Of a stretch of 64,000 nucleotides of DNA, positions 23,966-32,319 are shown one piece after another. Made by a program: the position numbers and the translations under genes. The first letter of the stretch is position 1. Each line of letters starts with the position of its first letter. The DNA is taken from positions 124,001 through 188,000 of the forward strand of contig JAFXBF010000011.1 of the NCBI GenBank assembly GCA_017516745.1, written 5' to 3'. This DNA is from Clostridia bacterium (GTDB taxonomy: Bacteria > Bacillota > Clostridia > Oscillospirales > Acutalibacteraceae). The notes below the pieces were generated by a model. The model was not told where the DNA came from. It did no database searches and saw only the letters and a program-made list of their open reading frames with translations.

Positions 23966-25462
23966 ATGGACGACAAAAAGAAATTTGAAATTGAATTTGA
24001 GGACGACTTTGATGCGTGGCTTGCAAAGCACGACGAGGAAAAGGCGAAAGCTGCACCTCCCGTGCCCGTTGCAAAAAGAAACGTTGAGCCTGCTAAGCCC
24101 GTTGAACAGCCCCAAGAGGTTTCCTCGGGAGGCTCTGTTGCCGATATTCCCGTAAGCAGACGGGAAACGGTAAAAAACTTCAAGCTTAATATTGACGAAT
24201 CAATCCTCGACGAGCCCGTAGTAAGCGAGCCCGAAAAGCCGAAGAACAAGGCGATTTATTTTGCTGCCCGTCAGCCCAGCAAGGCTCAGATTGAGCACAG
24301 ACGTGCTCAGGAGGAGGCAAGACAGCAGCGTCAGAAGCAGGAAAAACAGCAGCGTGCAAAACAGCGCAAGAAGGAGTCCGACCAGGTTGTGCGCCTTCGC
24401 TTTGCGCTTGTGTGTATTATTGTTGTTCTCACCTCCGTGCTCGCCTCAATGTACTGCATTTCCTGCATAAACGATGTCCTTGCCCTCAGCCGTGACGATG
24501 AGCTTGTGACCGTGGAAATCGAAAAGGATGCCGACTACAAGGAAATCATTGATGTCTTGGGCGACAACGGCCTTGTCAAGCACGAGTGGTTCTGTAAGCT
24601 GATAACAAAGTTCAGACACTTTGACAAGGAAACCTACATCAACGGTATCCATTACCTCACTGCCGATATGGGCGTTGAGGGTATGCTCACCGCAATGCAG
24701 GAGGACAGAACATCGGGCGAAACAATCCGCCTTTCCTTCCCCGAAGGCTGGACAATTCCGCAGATTATCGAGAAGCTTGCCGCTAACGATGTCTGCCCCG
24801 AGGAATATCTCTACGATGCTCTTGCCAAGGTTGAATTTGACTACGGCTTTGTCAATACAATTCCCAATGACGGCACAAGAGCCTATTATCTTGAAGGCTA
24901 TCTGTTCCCCGATACCTACGATTTCTTCGTCAGCGATAAGACGGGCGGCATAGGCGAAAACCCCAACAGCGTTATACGCAAATTCCTTGCAAACTTTGAG
25001 ACAAAGTGGAGCGAGGTTTACGAGAAGCGTGCACAGGAACTGGGCTACACAATGGACGAGATTATTATAATCGCTTCAATCATTCAGAAGGAAGCTGCCG
25101 ACCAGAGCCAGATGGCGGATGTTTCCTCGGTTATCCACAACCGTCTTAACAACCGTTCCTCTTACCCGACACTCGGCTGTGACTCCACCAAGAAATATGT
25201 CACAAACTACCTTGCCAAGGAACTCGGTGCGGCAAAGGCGAACACATATATGAGCGGTTACGACACCAACAGCACACGTGCAGGCTTGCCCACTGGTCCC
25301 ATCTGTAACCCCGGTGCTGCCGCTATTGAAGCCGCACTCAACCCGTCCGACACGAATTACTTCTATTTCTGCCACAACGAAAAGGGCAAGATTTACCTTG
25401 CCTCAACCTACAGCCAGTTCCAGGCAAACTGGGCACAGGTACTCAAAGACAACGAAGGATAA
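23966..25462 (+). CDS. mltG: Endolytic peptidoglycan transglycosylase MltG
   Basis: A 498-residue membrane-anchored lytic transglycosylase that cuts growing glycan strands and helps set their length. A long charged cytoplasmic part (1-140, rich in Gln, Arg and Lys at 110-140) precedes one membrane helix (about 145-166). The YceG domain follows, with catalytic Glu in IIIASIIQKEAADQ (about 370-383) and the closing TRAGLPTGPICNPG (about 434-447). The long cytoplasmic arm is common in Firmicute homologues. AGGAG (23953-23957) precedes ATG 23966. The U32 gene right after it is the same neighbour order as the yrrL-yrrN/yrrO region of Bacillus subtilis. Confidence 0.94.
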   Translation: MDDKKKFEIEFEDDFDAWLAKHDEEKAKAAPPVPVAKRNVEPAKPVEQPQEVSSGGSVADIPVSRRETVKNFKLNIDESILDEPVVSEPEKPKNKAIYFAARQPSKAQIEHRRAQEEARQQRQKQEKQQRAKQRKKESDQVVRLRFALVCIIVVLTSVLASMYCISCINDVLALSRDDELVTVEIEKDADYKEIIDVLGDNGLVKHEWFCKLITKFRHFDKETYINGIHYLTADMGVEGMLTAMQEDRTSGETIRLSFPEGWTIPQIIEKLAANDVCPEEYLYDALAKVEFDYGFVNTIPNDGTRAYYLEGYLFPDTYDFFVSDKTGGIGENPNSVIRKFLANFETKWSEVYEKRAQELGYTMDEIIIIASIIQKEAADQSQMADVSSVIHNRLNNRSSYPTLGCDSTKKYVTNYLAKELGAAKANTYMSGYDTNSTRAGLPTGPICNPGAAAIEAALNPSDTNYFYFCHNEKGKIYLASTYSQFQANWAQVLKDNEG

Positions 25463-25469
25463 TTTTATT

Positions 25470-26696
25470 ATGTTTAAACCCGAACTTTTATCTCCGGCAG
25501 GCGACAGGGAACGCCTTGAAGCCGCCGTTATGTATGGTGCAGATGCCGTTTATCTCGGCTCAACAAGTCTCGGTATGCGTGCCGCACCGCAGAATTTCAA
25601 CCCCGAACAGCTTAAAAGCGCAGTCGAACTCTGCCACGGCAAGGGAATAAAGGTTTACCAGACCTGTAACGTCCTTGCCCACAACACCGACCTTGAAAAG
25701 CTCCCCGAGATTATTGAGGGAGCGGTTGAGGCAAAGGTTGACGCAATGATTATTTCCGATATGGGCGTGCTTTCAATCGTGAAAAAACTCGCACCCCAAA
25801 TGGAAATCCATATTTCAACGCAGACGGGTTTAGTCAACCACGCTGCCGCCAACGCAATGTACGATATGGGTGCAAAGCGTGTAGTGCTTGCCCGTGAGCT
25901 TTCGCTTGAAGAGGTTGCCGAAATCAGGGCAAAGACACCGTCCGACCTTGAAATTGAATGCTTTGTCCACGGCGCAATGTGCGTTTCGTTTTCGGGCAGA
26001 TGCCTGCTTTCCAACTACTTCCTCGGCAGAGACTCCAACAGGGGAGAGTGTGCACAGCCCTGCCGTTGGAAATATGCCATTATGGAGGAAAAGCGTCCCG
26101 GCTTCTATCTGCCGATAGGGGAGGACCACAGCGGTACATACATTATGAACGCCCGTGATATGTGTATGATTGAGCATATCCCCGAAATGGTAAAGGCAGG
26201 TATAAGCTCATTTAAAATCGAGGGCAGGGCAAAATCGTCCTACTATACGGCGGTTGTCACAAACGCCTACAGAGCGGCAATTGACGGCTACCTTAAGAAT
26301 CCTACAGACGATTATAAGCCCGAGCAGTGGATGATAGACGAAACCCGTAAGGTCAGCCACAGAGAGTATTGCACGGGCTTCTTCTTCGGCGACCCGAAGG
26401 ACGATGCGCAGATTTATTACGAGGGCACATACCGTCGCAACTGGAACGTTATGGCAGAAATTAATTCCTGCGAAAACGGCAGAGCTTATGTAACCCAGCG
26501 CAACCGCTTCTTTGAGGGTGACGAGCTTGAAATTATGGTTTCGGGCAGTCAGCCGCTTAAAATAAAGGTCGAAGATTTACAAAACGAAAAAGGTGAACCC
26601 ATAGACGTTGCACCTCACCCGATGATGAAATGCAGCTTTAAGTGTGATACCCCCGTGCATTCGGGCGCACTTGTGCGAAAAGAAGCAGAGGAATGA
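25470..26696 (+). CDS. U32 family protein, probable tRNA uridine hydroxylation enzyme (TrhP-like)
   Basis: A 408-residue peptidase-U32 family protein. ELLSPAGDRERLEAAVMYGAD opens the TIM-barrel part. The signature VHGAMCVSFSGRCLLSNYF with NRGECAQPCRW (about 168-200) supplies the conserved cysteines; SSFKIEGRAKSSYY follows at about 247. U32 proteins of this length are implicated in prephenate-dependent 5-hydroxyuridine formation at tRNA position 34 rather than in proteolysis. ATG 25470 follows the mltG stop by 7 bp; an upstream in-frame extension is inside mltG. Confidence 0.86.
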   Translation: MFKPELLSPAGDRERLEAAVMYGADAVYLGSTSLGMRAAPQNFNPEQLKSAVELCHGKGIKVYQTCNVLAHNTDLEKLPEIIEGAVEAKVDAMIISDMGVLSIVKKLAPQMEIHISTQTGLVNHAAANAMYDMGAKRVVLARELSLEEVAEIRAKTPSDLEIECFVHGAMCVSFSGRCLLSNYFLGRDSNRGECAQPCRWKYAIMEEKRPGFYLPIGEDHSGTYIMNARDMCMIEHIPEMVKAGISSFKIEGRAKSSYYTAVVTNAYRAAIDGYLKNPTDDYKPEQWMIDETRKVSHREYCTGFFFGDPKDDAQIYYEGTYRRNWNVMAEINSCENGRAYVTQRNRFFEGDELEIMVSGSQPLKIKVEDLQNEKGEPIDVAPHPMMKCSFKCDTPVHSGALVRKEAEE

Positions 26697-26701
26697 TTAT
26701 T

Positions 26702-27121
26702 ATGAATGAGTGGAATAATATTGCAACGCAGTCCGACATTAATGTACTGATGACTGTATACGGCGGTTTTCACGACAGTTGTATTTTCAGTGTCAACTAT
26801 TTTACGGGCTCTTTTGTTGATGAAAACGGAAAAATGAGAAACGGTACAGAGCAAGAGAAAATACTGTATCTTTCGTTGAACAGTCAGTCTGCAAAGGAGA
26901 CACTTGAATTGCGTTTCAGCGGTGTCAGAGCTTTCGGCATTGTCGGCTGGCAGGAAGGCTGTTTCTGTGATATCAGCAGTTGTTATCTGAAACTTGATAA
27001 AGAAAAAGGCCTTGTTATATGGGCAGACAGCGAGGGTTTTTCGCCCGAAGCATCCGCAAACCCGATGAATCCCGAATGTTCATATATTATTGCCTCAAAT
27101 CTTGAATGGGCATTGAGATAA
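26702..27121 (+). CDS. Unknown small protein
   Basis: A 139-residue protein without signal peptide or membrane span, not recognised. MNEWNNIATQSDIN, VYGGFHDSCIFSVNYFTG and RAFGIVGWQEGCFCDISSCY are its conspicuous parts, with five cysteines. Two in-frame starts exist; ATG 26702 is favoured because GAGGA lies 9 nt upstream, while ATG 26693 overlaps the U32 stop by four bases. The mixture of short beta-prone segments resembles small immunity-type or DUF proteins, but no function is proposed. It is the last gene before a strong terminator. Confidence 0.65.
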   Translation: MNEWNNIATQSDINVLMTVYGGFHDSCIFSVNYFTGSFVDENGKMRNGTEQEKILYLSLNSQSAKETLELRFSGVRAFGIVGWQEGCFCDISSCYLKLDKEKGLVIWADSEGFSPEASANPMNPECSYIIASNLEWALR

Positions 27122-27128
27122 TAAAACA

Positions 27129-27170
27129 ACGCAGGTGTTTCTTTGTGAAGCACCTGCGTCAGTTATTTTT
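27129..27170 (+). terminator. Terminator of the tmk operon
   Basis: ACGCAGGTG (27129-27137) pairs with CACCTGCGT (27151-27159), followed by CAGTTATTTTT. Confidence 0.8.
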
Positions 27171-27345
27171 CTCCTCTTTTATGCTTTTCTGAAAGCCCTT
27201 GCGCTATTGCGGGGAAGGTGTTGTCCGTGTTGTTTGTCGGCTGAACGTTGCATCTGCCGTATTTGTTCACCATATCAAATGCATCGTCCTCAATCTGACA
27301 GTCGGACAGCTTTGCCTTCTTTTCTTCAATGTTATAATCCTTCAT
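27163..27345 (-). CDS. Unknown 60-residue peptide
   Basis: A short minus-strand frame, MKDYNIEEKKAKLSDC at the start and GLSEKHKRGEK at the end. AAGGGTG lies about 8 nt before ATG 27345, which supports translation. It has an acidic first half, two cysteines (16 and 32) and an Asn/Thr-rich middle (QPTNNTDNTFPA), with no membrane or signal segment. It is not recognised. It stands alone between convergent and divergent neighbours, so its role is open; chance coding is possible. Confidence 0.5.
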   Translation of the reverse strand: MKDYNIEEKKAKLSDCQIEDDAFDMVNKYGRCNVQPTNNTDNTFPAIAQGLSEKHKRGEK

Positions 27346-27415
27346 TTATTATCACCCTTATCTATTATTTTGAATTAGGGCGTTAATATCCCTTGGAATT
27401 TATATACATTTGACA

Positions 27416-27444
27416 TTGAATTATTATGCAAAATTTTGTATAAT
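27416..27444 (+). promoter_or_regulatory. Promoter of the YfcC-type transporter
   Basis: TTGAAT (27416-27421), a 17-nt spacer and TATAAT (27439-27444). A palindromic element lies between it and the start codon at 27678, giving a leader of about 225 nt. Confidence 0.68.
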
Positions 27445-27471
27445 GCGAGAATATAGAATGGAAATTGACAA

Positions 27472-27654
27472 ATTACAGTTTGTCGGTGCGAAGCGCACCC
27501 CAAATGCCGCCTATTTCAAAGAGTAATAAATCATATACTTTCATAAACGGCGGATTTATATGCTGGTTTAAACTCTGCCGTTTATCAATTTTAATATTTT
27601 ATTTCACTCTCCAATAGGCAGCATTTGCTGTCGGTCTTACCGACAAACTGTAAT
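27472..27654. repeat. Palindromic MITE-like element in the leader of the transporter gene
   Basis: A 183-bp element with perfect 16-bp inverted ends, ATTACAGTTTGTCGGT (27472-27487) and ACCGACAAACTGTAAT (27639-27654). A second nested pair is AAATGCCGCCTATT (27502-27515) with AATAGGCAGCATTT (27613-27626, one G-U), and a third is AAACGGC/GCCGTTT near the centre. There is no coding capacity. In RNA it would fold into one long hairpin between promoter and start codon. Confidence 0.75.
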
Positions 27655-27677
27655 CTGAAAACAAAGGTGGTACAACA

Positions 27678-29087
27678 ATGTCCGACAAATCAGAAAAGAA
27701 AGGTCTCAACGTCAGTGTAAAATCCTTTGCGGGTGCAATTGCGGTTATACTTGCGCTGATGATTTTTACATACGCTCTCACGTTTTTCATTCCGGGCGGC
27801 GAATACGCAAGAACGCTTGATGCTGACGGCAACACGATAATTGATGCCGAGGGCGGATTCAAGTTCGTTGACGGCGGTCTGCCGCTGTGGAAGTGGCTGC
27901 TTTCTCCCGTGCTTGTTTTAGGTGCTGACGGCGGCGGTATGATGATAGCAATTATCGTTTTCCTGCTTGTCATCGGCGGCGTTTTCAACAGCCTTGATGC
28001 CGACGGGCTTATGAAATATATGCTCGACAAAATTGTCTATCACTTCGGCGGTGCACGCTATAAGCTGATGGCTGTCGTAATGTTTTTCTTTATGGGTATG
28101 GGTGCGTTCATCGGCTCGTTTGAAGAGTGTATTCCGCTTGTACCTATTGTCGTTTCGCTTGCCGTAAGCCTTGGTTGGGACGTTATGACGGGTATGGCTA
28201 TGAGCCTGCTTGCAGTCGGCTGCGGCTTTGCTTCGGGTGTCTGCAACCCGTTTACGGTAGGCGTGGCACAGAGTCTGGCAGGCCTGCCTATGTTTTCGGG
28301 TATATGGCTTCGCCTTGTCAGCTTTGCTGTGATTTATGCTATCCTTTTTGTCTTTACTTTCAGACACGGCAAAAAGGTTTCGGTCAATACCTCTGCCGAA
28401 ATCAGCAGAATTCCCTTTACTCCCGATAAAAAGATGGATAAGGGTCTTATCAGCTTTGCTTCAATCGTCGGCTTGGGTATGCTGCTTGTCTTAAGCTCGG
28501 GCTTCATCACCGCTTTGCAGGATTATACAATGGTTATCGTTGCCGTAATGTTCCTCATTGCAGGCATTACCGCCGTGCTCGTTTCGGGTATGAAAGGTAA
28601 GGACTTGGGCAAATATTTCGGCAAGGGCGTTGTCGGTATTCTGCCTGCCGTACTAATGCTTCTTCTGGCAAGCTCAATCAAGTACATCCTTACGGAAGCC
28701 AAAATCCTCGACACAATTCTTTACTGGGCTGTTGAAGCCGCAAGCGGTATGCCCACTTGGATGATTATTCTTTTTGTCTATCTCATAGTGCTCGTAATGA
28801 ATTTCTTTATCAGCTCGGGCTCGGCAAAGGCCTTCCTGCTCATTCCGCTGATTGTGCCTATGGCTCAGCTTTTCGGAATTGAGGCACAGCTTTGTGTTAT
28901 GGCATTCGCCTTCGGTGACGGCTTCTCAAACGTATTCTATCCCACAAACGCCGCCCTGCTTATTGCCCTTGGCTTAACCGATGTCAGCTACGGCAAATGG
29001 GTAAAATTCTCCTGGAAATTCCAGGCAGTCAACCTGCTTGTAACAAGCGGATTGCTGCTTTTCGGATTAGCAATAGGGTACTGTTAA
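27678..29087 (+). CDS. YfcC-family membrane transporter (DcuC-like ion transporter superfamily)
   Basis: A 469-residue integral membrane protein with about 12 hydrophobic spans. LTFFIPGGEYARTLDADG after the first helix and GAFIGSFEECIPLVPIVVSL (about 135-154) are typical of the YfcC/AitC family (pfam DcuC), whose members are thought to carry amino acids or other small ions. AAAGGTGG (27662-27669) precedes ATG 27678. The gene stands alone between related palindromic repeats. The substrate is unknown. Confidence 0.86.
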   Translation: MSDKSEKKGLNVSVKSFAGAIAVILALMIFTYALTFFIPGGEYARTLDADGNTIIDAEGGFKFVDGGLPLWKWLLSPVLVLGADGGGMMIAIIVFLLVIGGVFNSLDADGLMKYMLDKIVYHFGGARYKLMAVVMFFFMGMGAFIGSFEECIPLVPIVVSLAVSLGWDVMTGMAMSLLAVGCGFASGVCNPFTVGVAQSLAGLPMFSGIWLRLVSFAVIYAILFVFTFRHGKKVSVNTSAEISRIPFTPDKKMDKGLISFASIVGLGMLLVLSSGFITALQDYTMVIVAVMFLIAGITAVLVSGMKGKDLGKYFGKGVVGILPAVLMLLLASSIKYILTEAKILDTILYWAVEAASGMPTWMIILFVYLIVLVMNFFISSGSAKAFLLIPLIVPMAQLFGIEAQLCVMAFAFGDGFSNVFYPTNAALLIALGLTDVSYGKWVKFSWKFQAVNLLVTSGLLLFGLAIGYC

Positions 29088-29126
29088 ATTACAGTTTGCC
29101 TGTCATCGGACAGACAAACTGTAATT
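29087..29126. repeat. Solo hairpin related to the leader element of the transporter
   Basis: AATTACAGTTTG (29087-29098) pairs with CAAACTGTAATT (29115-29126), with CTGTC/GACAG inside. It shares its outer sequence with the ends of the 183-bp element at 27472-27654, so the transporter gene is bracketed by the two. It starts at the last base of the stop codon and may also act as a weak terminator. Confidence 0.7.
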
Positions 29127-29371
29127 AGTGCAAAGCGCAAAATGCAACGTGCAAAGTTAAGGGTCGCTTCGCTCCGATTGTAATTATTATCTATTAGTCA
29201 TTATCTCTTATCTATTATCTAAACGACATTTAAAATCAACGAGAGATAAGAGATAAAAGATAATAAATATGAGATAATAGTTTTTTATAATTTGGGTGAG
29301 GGCAAAGCCCTCCCACAATTTTGCATTTTGAACTTTGCATTTTGCATTGTTTGTCCCCGACAAACCGTATT
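29127..29371. repeat. Repeat island between the convergent transporter and sigK genes
   Basis: Three repeat types lie head to tail: a GCAAAATGCAA repeat with GGGTCGCTTCGCTCCGAT (29127-29180); an AT-rich palindrome of ATTATCTCTTATCTATTATCT against AGATAAGAGATAAAAGATAA (about 29183-29280); and TGAGGGCAAAGCCCTCCCA with TTTTGCATTTTG (29292-29350). The first and third recur at 8212 and 58800. No gene is seen here. Confidence 0.65.
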
Positions 29372-30058
29372 TTATTCATCAAACCTTCCCCGCAAATGCT
29401 CCAGCACCCTTTTTTCAATCCTTGAAACATACGACCGTGATATTCCCAGCTGCTGTGCAACCTCCCGTTGTGTCAGCGGCTTTTTGTTATACAGGCCGTA
29501 CCGCAGCACAATTATCGTCTTTTCTGTTTCGTTGGTCAGTTCTTCCACGAAGCTGTAAAGCTGTCTTGTCTTTTCGTTCAGGTCAATGTCGTCGGCTATC
29601 GTGTCGTCTTCGTATATCACATCGCTGAAGGTGAGGGGATTGCCCTCGCTGTCGGTGTCGATAGGCTCACTCATTGAAATATCCTGCGAGTTTTTTCTGC
29701 TGCTCCTCATATACATCAGCACCTCGTTTTCGATACACCGTGCGGCATAGGTTGCAAGCCGTACGTTTTTCTCATAGTCAAATGAATTTACTGCTTTGAT
29801 TAGTCCTATCGTGCCTATTGAAATCAAGTCCTCACTGTCTGCCGTGAGTGAGTAATACTTTTTTGTCACGTGTGCCACAAGACGGAGGTTATGCTCAATC
29901 AGTGCTTTGCGTGCCTGTTCGTCACCGTTCTTCATTCTGTCGAAGCACTCTCTTTCACGCTTTGCCGAAAGCGGTTTTGGAAAGGAGTTTGCGTTCTGCA
30001 GATGAAGCGTGAAGTACATCAGGTTTGATATAACTGCGTTGATAATTTCGTAAAGCAA
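29372..30058 (-). CDS. sigK: RNA polymerase sporulation sigma factor K
   Basis: A 228-residue sigma-70 family factor of the SigK type, which drives late mother-cell genes during sporulation. NSFPKPLSAKRERECFDRM (N-terminal part), IEHNLRLVAHVTKKYY, EDLISIGTIGLIKAVNSFD, TYAARCIENEVLMYMR (region 2) and LTQREVAQQLGISRSYVSRI (region 4) match SigK closely. TTG 30058 is chosen because GGAG sits 8 nt upstream; the GTG at 30067 overlaps that site and cannot use it. The coding frame is unbroken, with no skin-like insertion. The short hydrophobic start fits a pro-sequence-like N-terminus, but its processing is inferred. Confidence 0.9.
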   Translation of the reverse strand: MLYEIINAVISNLMYFTLHLQNANSFPKPLSAKRERECFDRMKNGDEQARKALIEHNLRLVAHVTKKYYSLTADSEDLISIGTIGLIKAVNSFDYEKNVRLATYAARCIENEVLMYMRSSRKNSQDISMSEPIDTDSEGNPLTFSDVIYEDDTIADDIDLNEKTRQLYSFVEELTNETEKTIIVLRYGLYNKKPLTQREVAQQLGISRSYVSRIEKRVLEHLRGRFDE

Positions 30059-30176
30059 GGTTCTCACTCCGTATTATAGTTATTGGTTATTACTATGAAA
30101 TACCGCCTTTTAAAATTACACATGCGAAATACAAACAGGAATTAATATTTGAACTTAATAAAAAAGCTCAAACCCC

Positions 30177-30205
30177 TTGCAACGATATAACAATTGTGTT
30201 ATAAT
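30177..30205 (+). promoter_or_regulatory. Promoter of the GPH transporter
   Basis: TTGCAA (30177-30182), a 17-nt spacer and TATAAT (30200-30205), 31 bp before the TTG start at 30237. Confidence 0.7.
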
Positions 30206-30236
30206 AACTAAAAATATTTATCGGGAGGTATGGTTT

Positions 30237-31826
30237 TTGGCTAAAAAAGATACTGTAACCGAGCCTGTTCAGCACGACGAAGGCTTTTACGCCAAGCAGA
30301 ACAGACGATATGTAGGTACTAAAGAAACCGTGGGCTATGTCATTTTTGATATGGCGCAGAGCTTCAACATCAACTCCTACTCCGAACGCTTTATCACAAC
30401 AATTTTCAAGATGGATCTTGGCTTGCAGGCTGTTGCAAACCTTATCAACAGTATATGGGATATTATCAACGACACCTTTTCCGGCGCAATTGTCGATAAA
30501 ACCCGTACCCGTTGGGGTAAGTTCAAGCCCTATCTTATAGTTCTCGGTATTCCGGGTACAATTGCAACCTGTCTTTACTGGCTGATGCCTGCTCTTTTCC
30601 CGAGCGCAAGCTCAACCTCAATGGCAAAGTTCTTCTTCTATCTTATTCTTGCCATTCTGCGTGAAACGGGCGGTACCTTCCGTGGCTTTGCACAGACAGG
30701 TATGCTGGCAACAATCACGCCGAACCCGATTGAACGAACGAGGCTTATCACTCAGGCTCAGTTCTTCTCGGGCTTCTTCGGTGAAAACCTGCCGCAGCAG
30801 ATTATGGACCTTGTGCTTGACCTTATCGGTAACCAGATTATTGCCAAGGGCAAATTTGAAACCGCCTACAGAGGCGTGTTTATGGGAATGGGTGTGTTCA
30901 CCTCGCTTGTCAGCGGCATTGCCGCACTGTGGTTTGCCACAATGGCAAAAGAGCGTGTTATGCAGTCGATTGAAACCCCGAGTGTCAAAGAAGGTATCAA
31001 GTCAATCATCAACAACAAGCCCATTCTTCTTCTCACTCTGTCCGATACGCTCAGCAGCTTCTCGCTGTTCAGCGGCAGTAAGAAGGACTACTTTATCGAC
31101 GTTCTCAACTTTGCCAGCCTGGGCAACATCGTCGGTATTCCCGGTTCTATCGTTCACCCGTTCTCCTATGCGCTTGTTCCGTGGTTCCGCAAGAAGTTCT
31201 CAACCCGTGCTCTTGCAATTCTCGGTAAGTACAGTATTGATATTACATACATTCCCGTTTTCCTTTTAGGCTGCATAGGCGGCAAGAAAAACGGTCTGTA
31301 CAAGAAGGTTATCCCCATGGGTATTGCCCTTGCGCTTCAGGAAACCTTCTATATGTTCTTCTACGGTGTACGTCACGTTATTCCCAGCGAAATGTACAAC
31401 GAGGCTATGGACTACTGCGAATGGAAGAACGGCTACCGTACAGAGGCTATGACTTCTGCCGCAAAGGGTCTTGCACAGAAGCTTGCCGGTACCTTCAGCA
31501 ACTTCCTCAAAACCCTGTTCAAAAAGTGGATCGGTTACGATATCAACGCTTACGCCAGCGGCTCCGCCCAGACGGACGATACAAAGTTCTGGCTGTTTGC
31601 AATGTGTACGGTACTTCCCCTTGTTACAACTACATTCGGTATCATTCCGCTTCTCTTCTATGACCTTGCAGGTAAGAAGAGGGATAAGATGTACGAGGAG
31701 CTTCTTGCACGCCGTGCAATGATGGCTTCCGAGGTCACAACGGGCGATGTTGATGCACTTGATAAGGTCAAGGCACAGCAGAAGGCTGTTTCACAGGAAA
31801 ACAAGACTATGGATGACCTCAAGTAA
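30237..31826 (+). CDS. MFS transporter of the glycoside-pentoside-hexuronide family
   Basis: A 529-residue, 12-span sugar:cation symporter relative. FKMDLGLQAVANLINSIWD with DKTRTRWGKFKPYLI (about 55-100) is the MelB/GPH signature in the first half. TTG 30237 is the start because GGGAGG (30223-30228) is 8 nt upstream; the nearby ATG 30230 is in another frame. Codons are strongly biased to AAG, AAC and CTC-type forms, suggesting high expression. A charged C-terminal tail follows the last span. A small secreted peptide gene lies 42 bp downstream. The transported sugar is unknown. Confidence 0.85.
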   Translation: MAKKDTVTEPVQHDEGFYAKQNRRYVGTKETVGYVIFDMAQSFNINSYSERFITTIFKMDLGLQAVANLINSIWDIINDTFSGAIVDKTRTRWGKFKPYLIVLGIPGTIATCLYWLMPALFPSASSTSMAKFFFYLILAILRETGGTFRGFAQTGMLATITPNPIERTRLITQAQFFSGFFGENLPQQIMDLVLDLIGNQIIAKGKFETAYRGVFMGMGVFTSLVSGIAALWFATMAKERVMQSIETPSVKEGIKSIINNKPILLLTLSDTLSSFSLFSGSKKDYFIDVLNFASLGNIVGIPGSIVHPFSYALVPWFRKKFSTRALAILGKYSIDITYIPVFLLGCIGGKKNGLYKKVIPMGIALALQETFYMFFYGVRHVIPSEMYNEAMDYCEWKNGYRTEAMTSAAKGLAQKLAGTFSNFLKTLFKKWIGYDINAYASGSAQTDDTKFWLFAMCTVLPLVTTTFGIIPLLFYDLAGKKRDKMYEELLARRAMMASEVTTGDVDALDKVKAQQKAVSQENKTMDDLK

Positions 31827-31868
31827 TCTTATTAATTACATTTATATATAATAGGGAGTAATTAAACA

Positions 31869-32045
31869 ATGAAACGTATTCTCACGGGTGCCGCTGTTGC
31901 GCTTGCCGCAATGTCGGGGCTTACGGTGCAGTCCTTTGCCGCTACGGTTGATTTGCCGCCGGTGTTTGACAGCATTTCGCCCATACTTGAATTTTTCCTC
32001 AGAATAGTTGAAGTGCTTGCAAAGGTTATAAGCTTCTTCAGCTGA
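31869..32045 (+). CDS. Small secreted peptide: signal peptide plus amphipathic tail
   Basis: A 58-residue protein with a signal peptide (MKRILTGAAVALAAMSGLTV then QSFA, cut near residue 24-25). The mature part is only about 33 residues: TVDLPPVFDSISPI followed by LEFFLRIVEVLAKVISFFS, a Phe-rich amphipathic helix. AGGGAG (31852-31857) precedes ATG 31869. The helix resembles the C-terminal ends of the large secreted protein just downstream and the phosphoesterase at 7021. It probably shares a transcript with the transporter, since the next terminator is after it. Function unknown; a membrane-active or surface-anchoring peptide is possible. Confidence 0.7.
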   Translation: MKRILTGAAVALAAMSGLTVQSFAATVDLPPVFDSISPILEFFLRIVEVLAKVISFFS

Positions 32046-32068
32046 ATTTAAATTCCTATAAAAGAATT

Positions 32069-32110
32069 AAGTGCGCTTACATTTTGCTGTAGGTGCACTT
32101 TTCTTTTTGT
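32069..32110 (+). terminator. Terminator after the small secreted peptide
   Basis: AAGTGCGCTTAC (32069-32080) pairs with GTAGGTGCACTT (32089-32100) apart from one or two mismatches, followed by TTCTTTTTG. Confidence 0.72.
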
Positions 32111-32197
32111 TATATCCGAAAAATGGAAAAGAGCGGTATTTTATTGCAATTATCACTAATTTTTCTTAAAAATTTTATTTTTTTATTACGAATTGCC

Positions 32198-32226
32198 TTG
32201 ATTTAGTGGAAACCTTGTGATATAAT
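32198..32226 (+). promoter_or_regulatory. Promoter of the giant secreted protein genes
   Basis: TTGATT (32198-32203), a 17-nt spacer and TATAAT (32221-32226). A second TATAAT at 32234-32239 lacks a spaced -35. The leader to ATG 32504 is about 270 nt and holds a large palindrome. Confidence 0.68.
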
Positions 32227-32319
32227 CGCAATGTATAATAGTGTAATAATATAACTATAATTATCTGCACTGTTATTTTGTACATACATTATGGCATTTT
32301 TGAACGAAAATCCACAACC

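Noticed and set aside
29372-30058. A sigK gene interrupted by a skin-like element
   Set aside because: The reading frame is continuous from region 2 to region 4, with no recombinase or insertion.
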